Source of the DNA: 67-14 sp020438345
GTDB lineage: Bacteria > Actinomycetota > Thermoleophilia > Solirubrobacterales > 70-9
Length of the DNA: 64,000 bases
Assembly (NCBI GenBank): GCA_937872475.1
Contig: CALMSY010000022.1
Span: forward strand, 1-64,000
Direction of reading: 5' to 3'
Position 1 is the stretch's first letter; each line of letters opens with the position of its first letter. This document shows, piece by piece, positions 23,946 to 32,737 of this stretch. The notes under the pieces were generated by a model, which worked only from the letters and a program-made list of their open reading frames with translations, did no database searches and was not told the origin of the DNA. Made by a program: the position numbers and the translations under genes.

Positions 23946-24266
23946 ATGGACCGATTCCTGACTGCAACCGGCCTGGTTCTGACCTTGGTCGTTGGAGTTC
24001 TCTCTCTTCCCGGTCCGGCTCTTGCCGGCGGCAACGGTCAGGTTGCGAAGGCCGAATGTCGCAATGATCGCCGTACCGACAAGGCCGATTTCGTCCGCGA
24101 CTACGGCAGGGGCAAAGCCTCGATGCTCCGCTGCGTCCGGAGCGAACTGCGAAAGGCCCGGCGGGAGTGTCGGGTCGAGAAACGTCTCCGCCCAGGTGAT
24201 TTCACAGCCGAATATGGCAAAGGCAAGAGAGCCATGGTCCGCTGCGTTCGAGACGAGTTGAACTGA
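23946..24266 (+). CDS. Small secreted protein with an internal Cys-containing duplication
   Basis: The 106-residue protein has a signal peptide (hydrophobic residues about 7-27, then PALAGG). The mature part consists of two copies of about 33 residues sharing the pattern ECR-x2-(K/R)R-x4-DF-x3-YG(K/R)GK-x2-M-x-RCVR-x-EL, each with two cysteines. Few insertions separate them, so this looks like a recent internal duplication. Ribosome site GGAGA lies before the ATG at 23946. It is divergent from the encapsulin operon (159-base gap). Function is unknown. Confidence 0.75.
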   Translation: MDRFLTATGLVLTLVVGVLSLPGPALAGGNGQVAKAECRNDRRTDKADFVRDYGRGKASMLRCVRSELRKARRECRVEKRLRPGDFTAEYGKGKRAMVRCVRDELN

Positions 24267-24295
24267 TTCCGGGCTCGCATTCCCGGCTGCGGATT

Positions 24296-24865
24296 TCAGT
24301 TTCCGCGGTCGGGACGGTCCGGGTAGATGTCGTCGATCGTGGTCAGGGTCTCATAGGGCGCGCCCGCTTCGGCGGCAAGTCTTTCTCCGCCTCCGGCCAG
24401 ACGGTCAACCACCGCGAGGACCCCGGCGATCTCGAAGCCTTCATCCCGGATCCGCTCGATAGCCGAGAGAGTTGAACCTCCGGTGGTCACCGTGTCCTCG
24501 ACCACCAGCACCCGGTCCCCTGGTTCCGCGGCCCCCTCAACCCAGCGCTGCAGGCCGTGTGCCTTGCGTTCCTTTCGCACGAAGAATCCACCGAGACTCT
24601 CACCCTCCGGGACGGCGATCGCCGCACAGGCAAGGGGTATGGCGGCCATGACCGGCCCACCGACCGCGGTCGCTCCCAGTTCGCGGGCGTGAAGCGCAAT
24701 CAGGGTCCCTGCCGCTTTCAGTCCTTCCGGTCGCATCACGGTGCGCCTCGCATCAACGTAGTAGTCGGCTTTGGCCCCGCTGGAGAGCGTGACATCACCA
24801 AGGACCAGGGAGTGTTCACGCAGCAGTCTGATCAGGTCCTGGCGGATAGCGTTGATGTCGGTCAT
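24296..24865 (-). CDS. pyrE: Orotate phosphoribosyltransferase
   Basis: This 189-residue enzyme forms orotidine-5'-phosphate from orotate and PRPP in pyrimidine synthesis. The PRPP-binding motif is VLVVEDTVTTGGST, and the flexible catalytic loop carries the basic VRKERKAHG. Length is normal. A GAGAGG ribosome site lies before the ATG at 24865. The preceding gene in the same direction is a CPBP protease, 10 bases away, so they are likely cotranscribed. Confidence 0.95.
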   Translation of the reverse strand: MTDINAIRQDLIRLLREHSLVLGDVTLSSGAKADYYVDARRTVMRPEGLKAAGTLIALHARELGATAVGGPVMAAIPLACAAIAVPEGESLGGFFVRKERKAHGLQRWVEGAAEPGDRVLVVEDTVTTGGSTLSAIERIRDEGFEIAGVLAVVDRLAGGGERLAAEAGAPYETLTTIDDIYPDRPDRGN

Positions 24866-24875
24866 TCGGGTCCTC

Positions 24876-25649
24876 TCAGGAGTTCAGAATTGCGAGGGCA
24901 TAGGCATTGTTGATCGCGTGAAAGATGATCGGCGGCCAGATCGAACCGGTCTTCTCGAACACCACTGCGAAGATCGCTCCCAGCACGATCAACTGCGGCA
25001 CCGCGCTGATCCCGGTGGAGAAGTGGAGCAGGCCGAAAACGAGGCCGGCACCCAATGCTGCCAGAGGCAGTGGGAATTTCTTTCGGAACCCGCCAAAGAG
25101 GAGTCCGCGAAAGCAGACCTCTTCCCCAATCGGCGCGATCAATACGACCAGAAAAACCTGGACTGCGACCGGGCCGAGTTCTCCCGTGAAATCTTCCTGC
25201 TCCGGGGCGCCGAACACCATCGCGTAAAAAAGTGCGAAGGCGAGATACGCGAGAAAGCCGATACCGATCCATTTGGCGGCATTGCCGGGCCTGAACTGCC
25301 GGAAGCCGAGGCGCTGGAAGGCCTGTCGCCAGTTGATCCCATCTGGAAACTCGCGGGCGATCACCCACGGGACCACGACAAAACCGATTCCCACGCATAG
25401 CTGAATTGCGGCTTTCGCCGCCCAGCCCATGTTGTCCCAGTCTTCGCCACCGGCCAACAGATAGATCGGCAGGGCGATGATCTGCCCGAAGATCAGCGCG
25501 AGGACCGCGCCACCCGTCGCCAGCCAGGGCCCCCAGGTGGCGAAGGGAAAACTCGTAGGAACCGGCGTTCCAGGCTCGGGGGAAGACCCTGGCAGGGGCG
25601 ACTGGCCGGGCTTGGGGTCTGTTTCAGGGGAGTCCATCGGCGTGGCCAT
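24876..25649 (-). CDS. CPBP-family intramembrane metalloprotease
   Basis: The 257-residue membrane protein has about seven hydrophobic helices. The family signature EExxxR appears as GEEVCFRGLLFGG, followed by LVFGLLHFSTG (third-motif histidine) and the N of HAINNAYA, matching CAAX protease and bacteriocin-processing (Abi) family proteases. In actinobacteria the role is usually unknown. The N-terminal 35 residues are Pro/Ser-rich and soluble. Start choice between the GTG at 25655 and the ATG at 25649 is open. Confidence 0.88.
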   Translation of the reverse strand: MATPMDSPETDPKPGQSPLPGSSPEPGTPVPTSFPFATWGPWLATGGAVLALIFGQIIALPIYLLAGGEDWDNMGWAAKAAIQLCVGIGFVVVPWVIAREFPDGINWRQAFQRLGFRQFRPGNAAKWIGIGFLAYLAFALFYAMVFGAPEQEDFTGELGPVAVQVFLVVLIAPIGEEVCFRGLLFGGFRKKFPLPLAALGAGLVFGLLHFSTGISAVPQLIVLGAIFAVVFEKTGSIWPPIIFHAINNAYALAILNS

Positions 25650-25740
25650 TCTCACAGTTCGGGCCGCGGCAGAGAACGCAACCGATCCTGCACCCTCATT
25701 CGGGAGCCACGGCTTTAGCTTGGGCTGAGGCGCTTCTAGC

Positions 25741-25746
25741 TACCCT
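25741..25746 (+). promoter_or_regulatory. -10-like TACCCT for a leaderless start at 25754
   Basis: TACCCT, seven bases, then ATG at 25754; no Shine-Dalgarno. Confidence 0.45.
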
Positions 25747-25753
25747 ATGTGGG

Positions 25754-27874
25754 ATGACCAGGCGCCAGAGAAGGGTGCGCCGGCACCGAGGCTCCCCCCG
25801 CAAGGTTCTTGTGGCTGTGGCTGCGGTGGCCGGCGGTTTGTTGCTCACCGCAATTGCGGCCGGTGGCGGCTGGGTGCTCAGCATCGCTTCTGACGCACCG
25901 GATCCGGACACTCTCAAAGAGATCAATAAAGGGCAGAACTCGATCATCTTCGCTGGTGATGGAAGCAAGCTGGGGATGATCGATTCGGATGAGGTTCGTA
26001 CCCCGATCCCGCTGGATGAAATCCCGAAGGATCTTCAGAACGCCACTATCGCGATCGAAGACGAGCGCTTCTACAGCCACGACGGCATTGATGTCCAGGG
26101 TGGTCTCAGAGCCCTGGTCAAGAACCTCGAATCCGGCGAGATCACCGAAGGCGCCTCAACGATCACCATGCAGCTGATGAGAAATCTCTTCATCACCAAT
26201 CCGAAACGCGATTACGAACGGAAGATCATCGAGGCCAAAATGGCCCTCGAGTACGAGGAGAACCACAGCAAGAAACGGATCCTCGAGAAGTATCTGAACA
26301 CCGCTCCCTACGGAACCAACGAGGGGCGCACCGCGATCGGTGTCAACGCTGCTTCCAAGGTCTACTTCTCGATCAAGCCGAAGAACCTCAGTCTTCCCCA
26401 GGCGGCACTGCTGGCCGGACTCCCCCAGGCACCGACCGACTACAACCCGATCCAGAATCCGAACGGCGCCAAGACCCGCCGCAACGAGGTTCTCGATTCG
26501 ATGGCCCGGCTCGGCTACATCACCGAGGCGAGAGCAGCCCGGGCAAAGCAGTCCGGCCTGCAGCTTGATCCTGCCCAGGATCTTTTTGCCCGGGAAGATC
26601 CATTCTTCTTCGACTACGTCGAGTCGGAACTGATCAAGAAGTACGGGGTCAACACGGTCCGCAAGGGTGGTCTCAGGGTCCACACCACGGTTGAGCCTGC
26701 CGAGCAGCAGGCGGGCCTGGATGCTCTCAGTTCCAACCTTTATGCCGGTGGTCCTTCTGGCGCGATCGTCGCGGTCGATCCCCGGGACGGGGATATCAAC
26801 GCGATGGTTTCATCGGCCTCATATGAGGATGACCAGTACAACCTGGCCGCGCAGGGAAAACGCCAGCCGGGCTCAACCTTCAAGGTGTTTACTCTGGCCA
26901 CCGCGATTCATCAGGGCATCGATCCGTACACAACCTTCTACGAGTCCAAGCCGCTGAACATCGATGATCCGGTTTACGGCCACTGGGAAGTCCATACCTA
27001 TGGTGATTCGTATTCGGGGACGATCGATGTCGCACAGGCCACGCTGGCCTCGGACAACTCCGTTTTCGCCCAGCTCGCTCTCGATGTCGGACCGGAGAAC
27101 GTGGCTGAAATGGCCAAGAACCTTGGTATCAACACCCCGCTCGACGGCTATCCGGCGGAAACCCTGGGCGGCCTGACTATCGGTGTCTCGCCGCTGGAGA
27201 TGGCCGGTGCCTATGCGACGATCGCCAACGGCGGGGTTCGCCATGACCCGACCGCGATCGAGCGGGTCGTTTTCCCGAACGGTGAGGTTGACAAGCCCGG
27301 AAGGTCGAAGGGCAAGCGGGTCCTCTCCGAAGCCGAGGCATATGAGATCACCAAGATCCTTCACGGCAACATAACCGGAGGAACCGGCACCGGCGCGTAC
27401 ACAGGCTGTGCCGGCCAGGCCGGGAAGACCGGCACGACCGACAATCAGGTCGACGCGTGGTTCGTGGGCTACCAGCCGAATCTTGCCGCCGCGGCATGGA
27501 TCGGCTACCCCGAGTCGAATGACCTCAGCACCGGTTCTGACGGCGGCGGGGTTCCGGCCAGCATCTGGAACAGCTTTTTCAACAATGCTGCCGTGCCCTG
27601 CGTGGAAACCCCGATTCCCGACGAATCCATGACCTGGGGTGACTTCAGCGGCAGCTACACCGTCTCACCGAGTGCGCCGAGTGAGTACGGGCCGGATGAC
27701 ACCACGACCGATGACGGCAGTGACACTACGACCGACGACGAGGCCACAGGCGATGAGACGGTCGGTCCTGATGGCGCCTATGCACCGGGCGTCGGTCAGG
27801 AACCCGCCGGAGTTGGCGGCGGTACGGGCGGAAGTACCGGTGGAGCTGCGACAGGTGGTGTCGCACCCGGTTGA
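25754..27874 (+). CDS. Bifunctional penicillin-binding protein, class A (transglycosylase/transpeptidase)
   Basis: This 706-residue enzyme builds peptidoglycan outside the membrane. It has one N-terminal membrane helix (about 18-40), a GT51 transglycosylase domain with catalytic E102 (IEDERFYSHDGID) and TMQLMRNLF, then a transpeptidase domain with SxxK at S374 (PGSTFK), SDN at 433-435 and KTG at 558. The C-terminal 80 residues are rich in Thr, Asp and Gly and probably form a flexible extracellular tail. It has its own leaderless promoter-like box and is convergent with the next gene. Confidence 0.95.
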   Translation: MTRRQRRVRRHRGSPRKVLVAVAAVAGGLLLTAIAAGGGWVLSIASDAPDPDTLKEINKGQNSIIFAGDGSKLGMIDSDEVRTPIPLDEIPKDLQNATIAIEDERFYSHDGIDVQGGLRALVKNLESGEITEGASTITMQLMRNLFITNPKRDYERKIIEAKMALEYEENHSKKRILEKYLNTAPYGTNEGRTAIGVNAASKVYFSIKPKNLSLPQAALLAGLPQAPTDYNPIQNPNGAKTRRNEVLDSMARLGYITEARAARAKQSGLQLDPAQDLFAREDPFFFDYVESELIKKYGVNTVRKGGLRVHTTVEPAEQQAGLDALSSNLYAGGPSGAIVAVDPRDGDINAMVSSASYEDDQYNLAAQGKRQPGSTFKVFTLATAIHQGIDPYTTFYESKPLNIDDPVYGHWEVHTYGDSYSGTIDVAQATLASDNSVFAQLALDVGPENVAEMAKNLGINTPLDGYPAETLGGLTIGVSPLEMAGAYATIANGGVRHDPTAIERVVFPNGEVDKPGRSKGKRVLSEAEAYEITKILHGNITGGTGTGAYTGCAGQAGKTGTTDNQVDAWFVGYQPNLAAAAWIGYPESNDLSTGSDGGGVPASIWNSFFNNAAVPCVETPIPDESMTWGDFSGSYTVSPSAPSEYGPDDTTTDDGSDTTTDDEATGDETVGPDGAYAPGVGQEPAGVGGGTGGSTGGAATGGVAPG

Positions 27875-27878
27875 TCGC

Positions 27879-28946
27879 TCAGGCTTTTCGCGCAGCCTCG
27901 ATCGCGGCCGCTTCTTCCGCGGCTTCCTCCGCAAGTTCGATTTCATTTTCGTCGCCTTCCCGACGGGTAAGCGCGGTTACGACCCCGACATAGAGGAGTT
28001 CCACCACGGTCTGGGTCGCCCGCACCGCGATCGCGATCACAGCGCCTACTCCGAAACTGCCTGATGGCAAGGTCGCCTTGACCGCCCAGGCGAAGGCCGC
28101 GTCTCGCACACCGAGGCCAGCCGGAGTCACCGCCGAGACCACGGCAGCTAGAAACCCGATCATCTGTGAAGCGGCGACAATGGCCAGATCGTCGAGGTTC
28201 AGGTGGTGGACGGCACGGGCGGCAAAAAAGACTCCGATGCCCATGACCGCCCAGACCACAACGTAAGCAAGGTAAATGGTCACCACTCCGCGGAATGGCA
28301 TCAGTTGTGGCAGCGATTCCCGACCGAGCGCATGCAGCAGGCGCTTCGAAACCGGACCGAAAATTCCCGGGTGGAGCAGCAGCACCATGACCGGCAGGAT
28401 CAGCAGGGGCAGCCAACGGGCCGGCTGGCTCTGAAGGTCGGGATGGTCGATCAGAAACCAGGTCGCAATGGTCAGGGCACCGGCTATCGAGATGGCCTGT
28501 TCGTAGACGATGCCAGCCGTAGTCACCCGACGCTGGACCCCGACCTTCTCGGCCATCAGGATCCGGGCCAGAAGGAAGAGCACGGTGCCTGGGATGTACC
28601 GGACCAGTAGCGGCTGCGCCCAGATCTTCTGCGCTTCCATGGTTGGTACGGGGCTGCCGAGAAAACGAAGGATCAGCCCCCAGAGGCCGGCTCCCAGAAC
28701 GTAATAGAGGAATATCATCGCGAACGCCGGGAGCAACCAGGCAAGGTCGAACTCGACGCCCTTTGATTTCAGCTCCGACCACTGCGAGACAACCGTGAAT
28801 ACGAGGAATCCGAAAATCAGGAAGGCAAGCGAACCCTGCAGGATGACCTTCGTCGACTTTTTCTTCGGTCCGCTCTTGCCGACCGTCGCTGCGAGGTGCC
28901 CCAGCCGGTGAAGAAGGCCGGGTCGGGTTTCGTGCTCCTCGCTCAT
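27879..28946 (-). CDS. LPG-synthase transmembrane-domain family protein
   Basis: The 355-residue protein has seven to eight hydrophobic helices and matches the lysylphosphatidylglycerol synthase/flippase transmembrane family (UPF0104, PF03706). Markers are the conserved GLWGLILRFLGS, VRYIPGTVLFLLAR and GVTPAGLGVRDAAFAW-like segments (TPAGLGVRDAAF near 260). It lacks the soluble tRNA-dependent aminoacyl transferase domain, so a flippase or lipid-carrier transport role is more likely than synthesis. The start overlaps a divergent promoter region shared with the thiL gene at 28970. Confidence 0.82.
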   Translation of the reverse strand: MSEEHETRPGLLHRLGHLAATVGKSGPKKKSTKVILQGSLAFLIFGFLVFTVVSQWSELKSKGVEFDLAWLLPAFAMIFLYYVLGAGLWGLILRFLGSPVPTMEAQKIWAQPLLVRYIPGTVLFLLARILMAEKVGVQRRVTTAGIVYEQAISIAGALTIATWFLIDHPDLQSQPARWLPLLILPVMVLLLHPGIFGPVSKRLLHALGRESLPQLMPFRGVVTIYLAYVVVWAVMGIGVFFAARAVHHLNLDDLAIVAASQMIGFLAAVVSAVTPAGLGVRDAAFAWAVKATLPSGSFGVGAVIAIAVRATQTVVELLYVGVVTALTRREGDENEIELAEEAAEEAAAIEAARKA

Positions 28947-28956
28947 CTCTCGGGCA

Positions 28957-28962
28957 TAGTGT
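28957..28962 (+). promoter_or_regulatory. -10-like TAGTGT for a leaderless start at 28970
   Basis: TAGTGT, seven bases, then ATG at 28970. On the other strand the overlapping CACTAT (28956-28961) lies nine bases before the ATG at 28946, so two divergent -10 boxes may share the same bases. Confidence 0.45.
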
Positions 28963-28969
28963 CAGAGCA

Positions 28970-29971
28970 ATGGACCTGAGTGAGTTCGAGCTGATCGGCC
29001 AGATCGCTGACCGCGCCCCCGCGGCGGCCCGTTTCGAGACCGGGATTGGCGATGACGCAGCTGTGATTCATGCCGGTGGCCGCATCGTCACTTCGGTCGA
29101 CACCGCGGTCGCCGGTGTGCATTTCAACGCCGGGAGGCCACCTTCGGAATCCGCCAGAAAGGCGGTGGCAAGTGCGATCTCGGACCTCGCGGCGATGGGT
29201 CTTGGAGCAGGTGAAACCGAGTTGCTTGTCGCGCTCGGTGTCCCGGCCGGTACTTCGCGGGCGTACCTGGATGGGCTCGTTGACGGGCTCCTCGAAGCGG
29301 CCGGAGAATTCGGTGCTGCACTCGCTGGAGGTGATGTGGTCTCGTCGCCGGTGGTTTTCCTGAGTATCACGGCAATCGCACACGTCACCGATACGACCCG
29401 GTTGACCCGCAGGAACAGTGCCCGGCCAGGCGACGTGGTTGCGGTGACCGGTCCGGTGGGAGGAGCCGCAGCCGGGCTTGCTCTGCTCGGTGGTCTCGAA
29501 GTTCCCGACCTGAGTGACCTTGCGGAAGACCTGCTGGTCCGTTGCCAGGTCCGGCCAGAACCGCAGTTGAAGGCAGCACCGGTACTTGCCGCTGGAGGGG
29601 TCTCGGCGATGATCGATGTGAGTGATGGCCTGATCGCGGATCTCGGGCATATCGCCGAGGCTTCCGGTGTCGGCATGCGGCTGGAAGCGAGCGGGATTCC
29701 GGTTTACGCAGGCGTTTCCGAGGTGGCAGCTGCGGCGGGGTCGGATCCGTTCGAGTTCGCCGTCACAGGTGGAGAGGATTATGTGCTGGCCCTGACAGTT
29801 GAGCCGGATCTCTTTGCCAGGGTCGATGACGCACTCATCGAGGCGACTGGATTCGAGCTTCAGGCAATCGGTGAGGTAGTGGCCGCGGGTTCCGCGACCG
29901 GCGGCGTGTCGGTTCAAAGCGATGGCCGGATCCTCGAATTTGGCGTGGCCGGTCACGATCACCTCAGGTAG
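28970..29971 (+). CDS. thiL: Thiamine-monophosphate kinase
   Basis: This 333-residue enzyme converts thiamine phosphate to thiamine pyrophosphate with ATP. Visible hallmarks are the N-terminal GDDAAVIHAGG, the metal-binding ALAGGDVVSSP and the C-terminal MIDVSDGLIADLGHIAEASG. It has a leaderless-type start. No thiamine synthesis genes are next to it. Confidence 0.93.
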   Translation: MDLSEFELIGQIADRAPAAARFETGIGDDAAVIHAGGRIVTSVDTAVAGVHFNAGRPPSESARKAVASAISDLAAMGLGAGETELLVALGVPAGTSRAYLDGLVDGLLEAAGEFGAALAGGDVVSSPVVFLSITAIAHVTDTTRLTRRNSARPGDVVAVTGPVGGAAAGLALLGGLEVPDLSDLAEDLLVRCQVRPEPQLKAAPVLAAGGVSAMIDVSDGLIADLGHIAEASGVGMRLEASGIPVYAGVSEVAAAAGSDPFEFAVTGGEDYVLALTVEPDLFARVDDALIEATGFELQAIGEVVAAGSATGGVSVQSDGRILEFGVAGHDHLR

Positions 29972-29989
29972 TCCGGGGTGCGCTCCCGG

Positions 29990-29995
29990 TAGGCT
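29990..29995 (+). promoter_or_regulatory. -10-like TAGGCT upstream of the HtrA gene
   Basis: TAGGCT lies nine bases before the ATG at 30005, a little longer than the other leaderless cases. Support is moderate. Confidence 0.3.
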
Positions 29996-30004
29996 CCGCT
30001 GCCC

Positions 30005-31195
30005 ATGATGATCCGACGTTTCGCTGTTCCTGCCCTCCTGCTCGCCCTCACGGTCCTGGTCGTCGCCTGCGGCTCCGACGAGTCGAGTGTCGGCGATTCC
30101 GGCACCGGTGAGCCAAGCGCGCAGAAGCAGTCCGGTTCCAGTGGGAAGGAACCGGTGGTTCTGAACTCGGACGGAAGCCAGTTCAACCCGTCGAAGATCT
30201 ATGCCGAAACTATTGGAGGGGTTGTTTCGATCCGGTCGATTTTTGGCGACCCGGAATCGAACCTTGCCAATGCTGCGGCGGCTGAGGGGTCCGGGTTCGT
30301 GTTCAACGATTCGGGTGACATCGTCACCAACGCCCATGTCATCAGCAACGGTGAAGGCGAGAACCGCAAACCGGCCTCGCGGGTTTACGTCGAGTTTTCG
30401 AGCGGGGATGTTCTCGACGGCAAGGTGGTCGGGATGGATCCTTTCGCAGATGTGGCATTGGTTTCGGTTGATCCGGATGAAGTTGACCTCACCCCGCTGG
30501 AGTTGGCCGACAGTGCGGAGGTAGTGGTCGGCGAGCCGATCGCGGTGATCGGATCTCCGTTTGGTGAAGATCAGACCCTGACCACCGGGATCGTCTCGCA
30601 GACCGGCCGGTCGGTTATGAGCCTGACCGACTTCATGATCGAGGATGCCATCCAGACTGATGCTTCGATCAACCCGGGGAACTCTGGCGGCCCGATGCTG
30701 AATTCGGACGGCAAGGTAATCGGGATCAGCCAGCAGATGAAGAGCGGCTCGGGCTCAAGTAACGGAGTCGGGTTTGGTGTGCCGGCCAACTCGATCAGGC
30801 GTTCGGCCGAGATGCTTCGTCGTGAGGGCGATGTCCAATACGCCTACATCGGGGTCAGCACCCAGCCGCTTTACCCGCAGCTGGCAGAGAAGCTGGGGAT
30901 TGATGCCAGCCAGGGGGCGATCGTTTCCCGCGTGGTGAACGGCGGCCCGGCCGATGAAGCCGGCATCGTGGGCAGCGAGAGGGAACTCTTCTTCCAGGGG
31001 CAGCGTTTCGATGTCGGTGGTGACGTGATCGTTGCCGTCAATGGGGAGCCGATCGAGCATGCCGAGGATCTGGGCCGAATGATCGGGAGGCTCGAGCCGG
31101 GAGAAACGGCGGAGATTGAAGTGATCCGTGAGGGTGAACACAAGACCATCGAAATTGAACTCGGTGATCGCCCGACCGCACTCTCAATGGGCTGA
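30005..31195 (+). CDS. HtrA/DegP-type serine protease with PDZ domain, lipoprotein
   Basis: This 396-residue protein has a lipobox (LVVAC, near residue 23), so it is probably anchored to the outer face of the membrane. The chymotrypsin-like triad is H111 (TNAHVIS), D149 (FADVALV) and S227 in NPGNSGGPM. One PDZ domain follows (VSRVVNGGPADEAG, GDVIVAVNG). It should degrade misfolded extracytoplasmic proteins. A second ATG at 30008 is an alternative. Confidence 0.93.
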   Translation: MMIRRFAVPALLLALTVLVVACGSDESSVGDSGTGEPSAQKQSGSSGKEPVVLNSDGSQFNPSKIYAETIGGVVSIRSIFGDPESNLANAAAAEGSGFVFNDSGDIVTNAHVISNGEGENRKPASRVYVEFSSGDVLDGKVVGMDPFADVALVSVDPDEVDLTPLELADSAEVVVGEPIAVIGSPFGEDQTLTTGIVSQTGRSVMSLTDFMIEDAIQTDASINPGNSGGPMLNSDGKVIGISQQMKSGSGSSNGVGFGVPANSIRRSAEMLRREGDVQYAYIGVSTQPLYPQLAEKLGIDASQGAIVSRVVNGGPADEAGIVGSERELFFQGQRFDVGGDVIVAVNGEPIEHAEDLGRMIGRLEPGETAEIEVIREGEHKTIEIELGDRPTALSMG

Positions 31196-31252
31196 ACGGA
31201 CTCCACAATCGCGAAATCACATGATTTCACCGGGCTCTGTCGCGCAGAGCCG

Positions 31253-31258
31253 TAAGAT
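31253..31258 (+). promoter_or_regulatory. -10-like TAAGAT for a leaderless start at 31265
   Basis: TAAGAT, six bases (CAATAT), then GTG at 31265; no Shine-Dalgarno. Confidence 0.5.
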
Positions 31259-31264
31259 CAATAT

Positions 31265-32737
31265 GTGAGTCAACAGCCTCTGATCATCGTCTCCAATCGC
31301 GGTCCGGCCCAGTTTGACCGGAGCCCCGGCGGCAGTCGGGAGTTGTCCCGCGGTGGCGGTGGGCTCGTCACCGCTCTCTCGGGACTTGTCGCGGACCGGC
31401 ATGCGCTCTGGATCGCCTCGGCGATGACTTCGGAGGACGTGGCCGTGACCGAAGAGAACGATCACCGGCCGATCGACGTCGAACTGAGCGGTGTTGCCTA
31501 CCGCGTCCTCATGGTTGAAAGTGACCAGGAAGCGTACGACGCCTTCTACAACGTGATCGCCAATCCGATCCTCTGGTTTATCCAGCATTACCTCTGGGAT
31601 CTCTCGAATGCCCCCGATATCCGCAAGGAAGAGATCGCGGCGTGGTATGACGGGTACGAAGTTGTGAACGGCGATATCGCCGATTGCGTGATCAGCCAGA
31701 TCGAGGACCGTGACGACCCGCTGGTCATGCTTCACGACTATCACCTCTACACGGCACCCGCCAAGATCCGGGCCGCCCGGCCTGATGTGTTGCTCCACCA
31801 CTTCGTCCATATTCCGTGGGCACAGCCCGACGCCTGGCGGATCCTGCCAACACCGATTCGCGAGGCGATTTTCAACGGTTTGCTCGCCAACGACATCATC
31901 GGTTTCCACACCCACAGCTATGGGGTGAATTTCCTTTCCTGCTGTGCCCGTTTGATGGGTTATGACGTGGATTTCGAGAACCTGACGGTCTCCCATCCTG
32001 GTGGCAGAACGATGGTGCGGGCCTACCCCCTTTCAATTGACGCAGGCCGGCTGGAACGTGCCGCAGCCTCAGACCGTGTCGCTGATTTCGAGAAGGAGAT
32101 CCTCGCCCGGCGCCGCGAACATCTGATCCTTCGGGTTGACCGGGCCGACCTTTCGAAGAATGTTCTGCGCGGGTTCACGGCATTCGACACTTTCCTCAGT
32201 GATCATCCGGAGTTTCGCGAGAAGGTGACCTTCGTTGCTCACCTGCAGCCTTCGCGGCAGGATGTCCCGGAATATGCCGAATATCTGGAGCGGATCGAGG
32301 CCCTGGTTGCGGTGGTAAATCATCGTCACGGAACCACCGACTGGATGCCAATCGACCTGCGGGTTTACGACGATTTTGACGAGGCGGTGGCCCGCTACAA
32401 GCATTGCGACCTGCTGATGGTCAACGCAATTTTTGACGGAATGAACCTGGTCGCCAAGGAAGCGCCGGTGATCAACGTCAGGGATGGCGTGCTGATGCTC
32501 TCCGAAAACACCGGTTCCCATGAAGAGCTCAAGGAGTTTGCGCTTTCCGTCAATCCCTTCGATATCCAGGAGCAGGCGGATGTCATCTATCAGGCACTGA
32601 CCATGGCCCCAGACGAGCGTCGTAACCGGGCTGACGGCCTCAAAGCGATTATCCACTCCCGGACACCGGCCGACTGGATCGAGGAGCAGCTGGCTGACAT
32701 CGAACTGGTTCGCAGCCAGAGAACCCTGGTCAGATGA
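31265..32737 (+). CDS. otsA: Trehalose-6-phosphate synthase (glycosyltransferase family 20)
   Basis: This 490-residue GT20 enzyme transfers glucose from UDP-glucose to glucose-6-phosphate. Motifs include the start SNRGPAQF, the GGGGLVTALSGL loop, HDYHLYTAP, HHFVHIPW and the C-terminal sugar-nucleotide-binding NLVAKEAPVIN and LSENTGSHEEL. Length fits OtsA. The downstream alpha/beta hydrolase gene overlaps by four bases (ATGA). No trehalose phosphatase domain is fused here. Confidence 0.92.
   Translation: MSQQPLIIVSNRGPAQFDRSPGGSRELSRGGGGLVTALSGLVADRHALWIASAMTSEDVAVTEENDHRPIDVELSGVAYRVLMVESDQEAYDAFYNVIANPILWFIQHYLWDLSNAPDIRKEEIAAWYDGYEVVNGDIADCVISQIEDRDDPLVMLHDYHLYTAPAKIRAARPDVLLHHFVHIPWAQPDAWRILPTPIREAIFNGLLANDIIGFHTHSYGVNFLSCCARLMGYDVDFENLTVSHPGGRTMVRAYPLSIDAGRLERAAASDRVADFEKEILARRREHLILRVDRADLSKNVLRGFTAFDTFLSDHPEFREKVTFVAHLQPSRQDVPEYAEYLERIEALVAVVNHRHGTTDWMPIDLRVYDDFDEAVARYKHCDLLMVNAIFDGMNLVAKEAPVINVRDGVLMLSENTGSHEELKEFALSVNPFDIQEQADVIYQALTMAPDERRNRADGLKAIIHSRTPADWIEEQLADIELVRSQRTLVR

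Noticed and set aside
28943..30337. 464-codon open frame on the minus strand opposite thiL
   Set aside because: It is antisense to a well-supported thiL gene with all kinase motifs, has no recognisable domain, and is rich in His/Arg as expected from the complement of GC-rich coding sequence.
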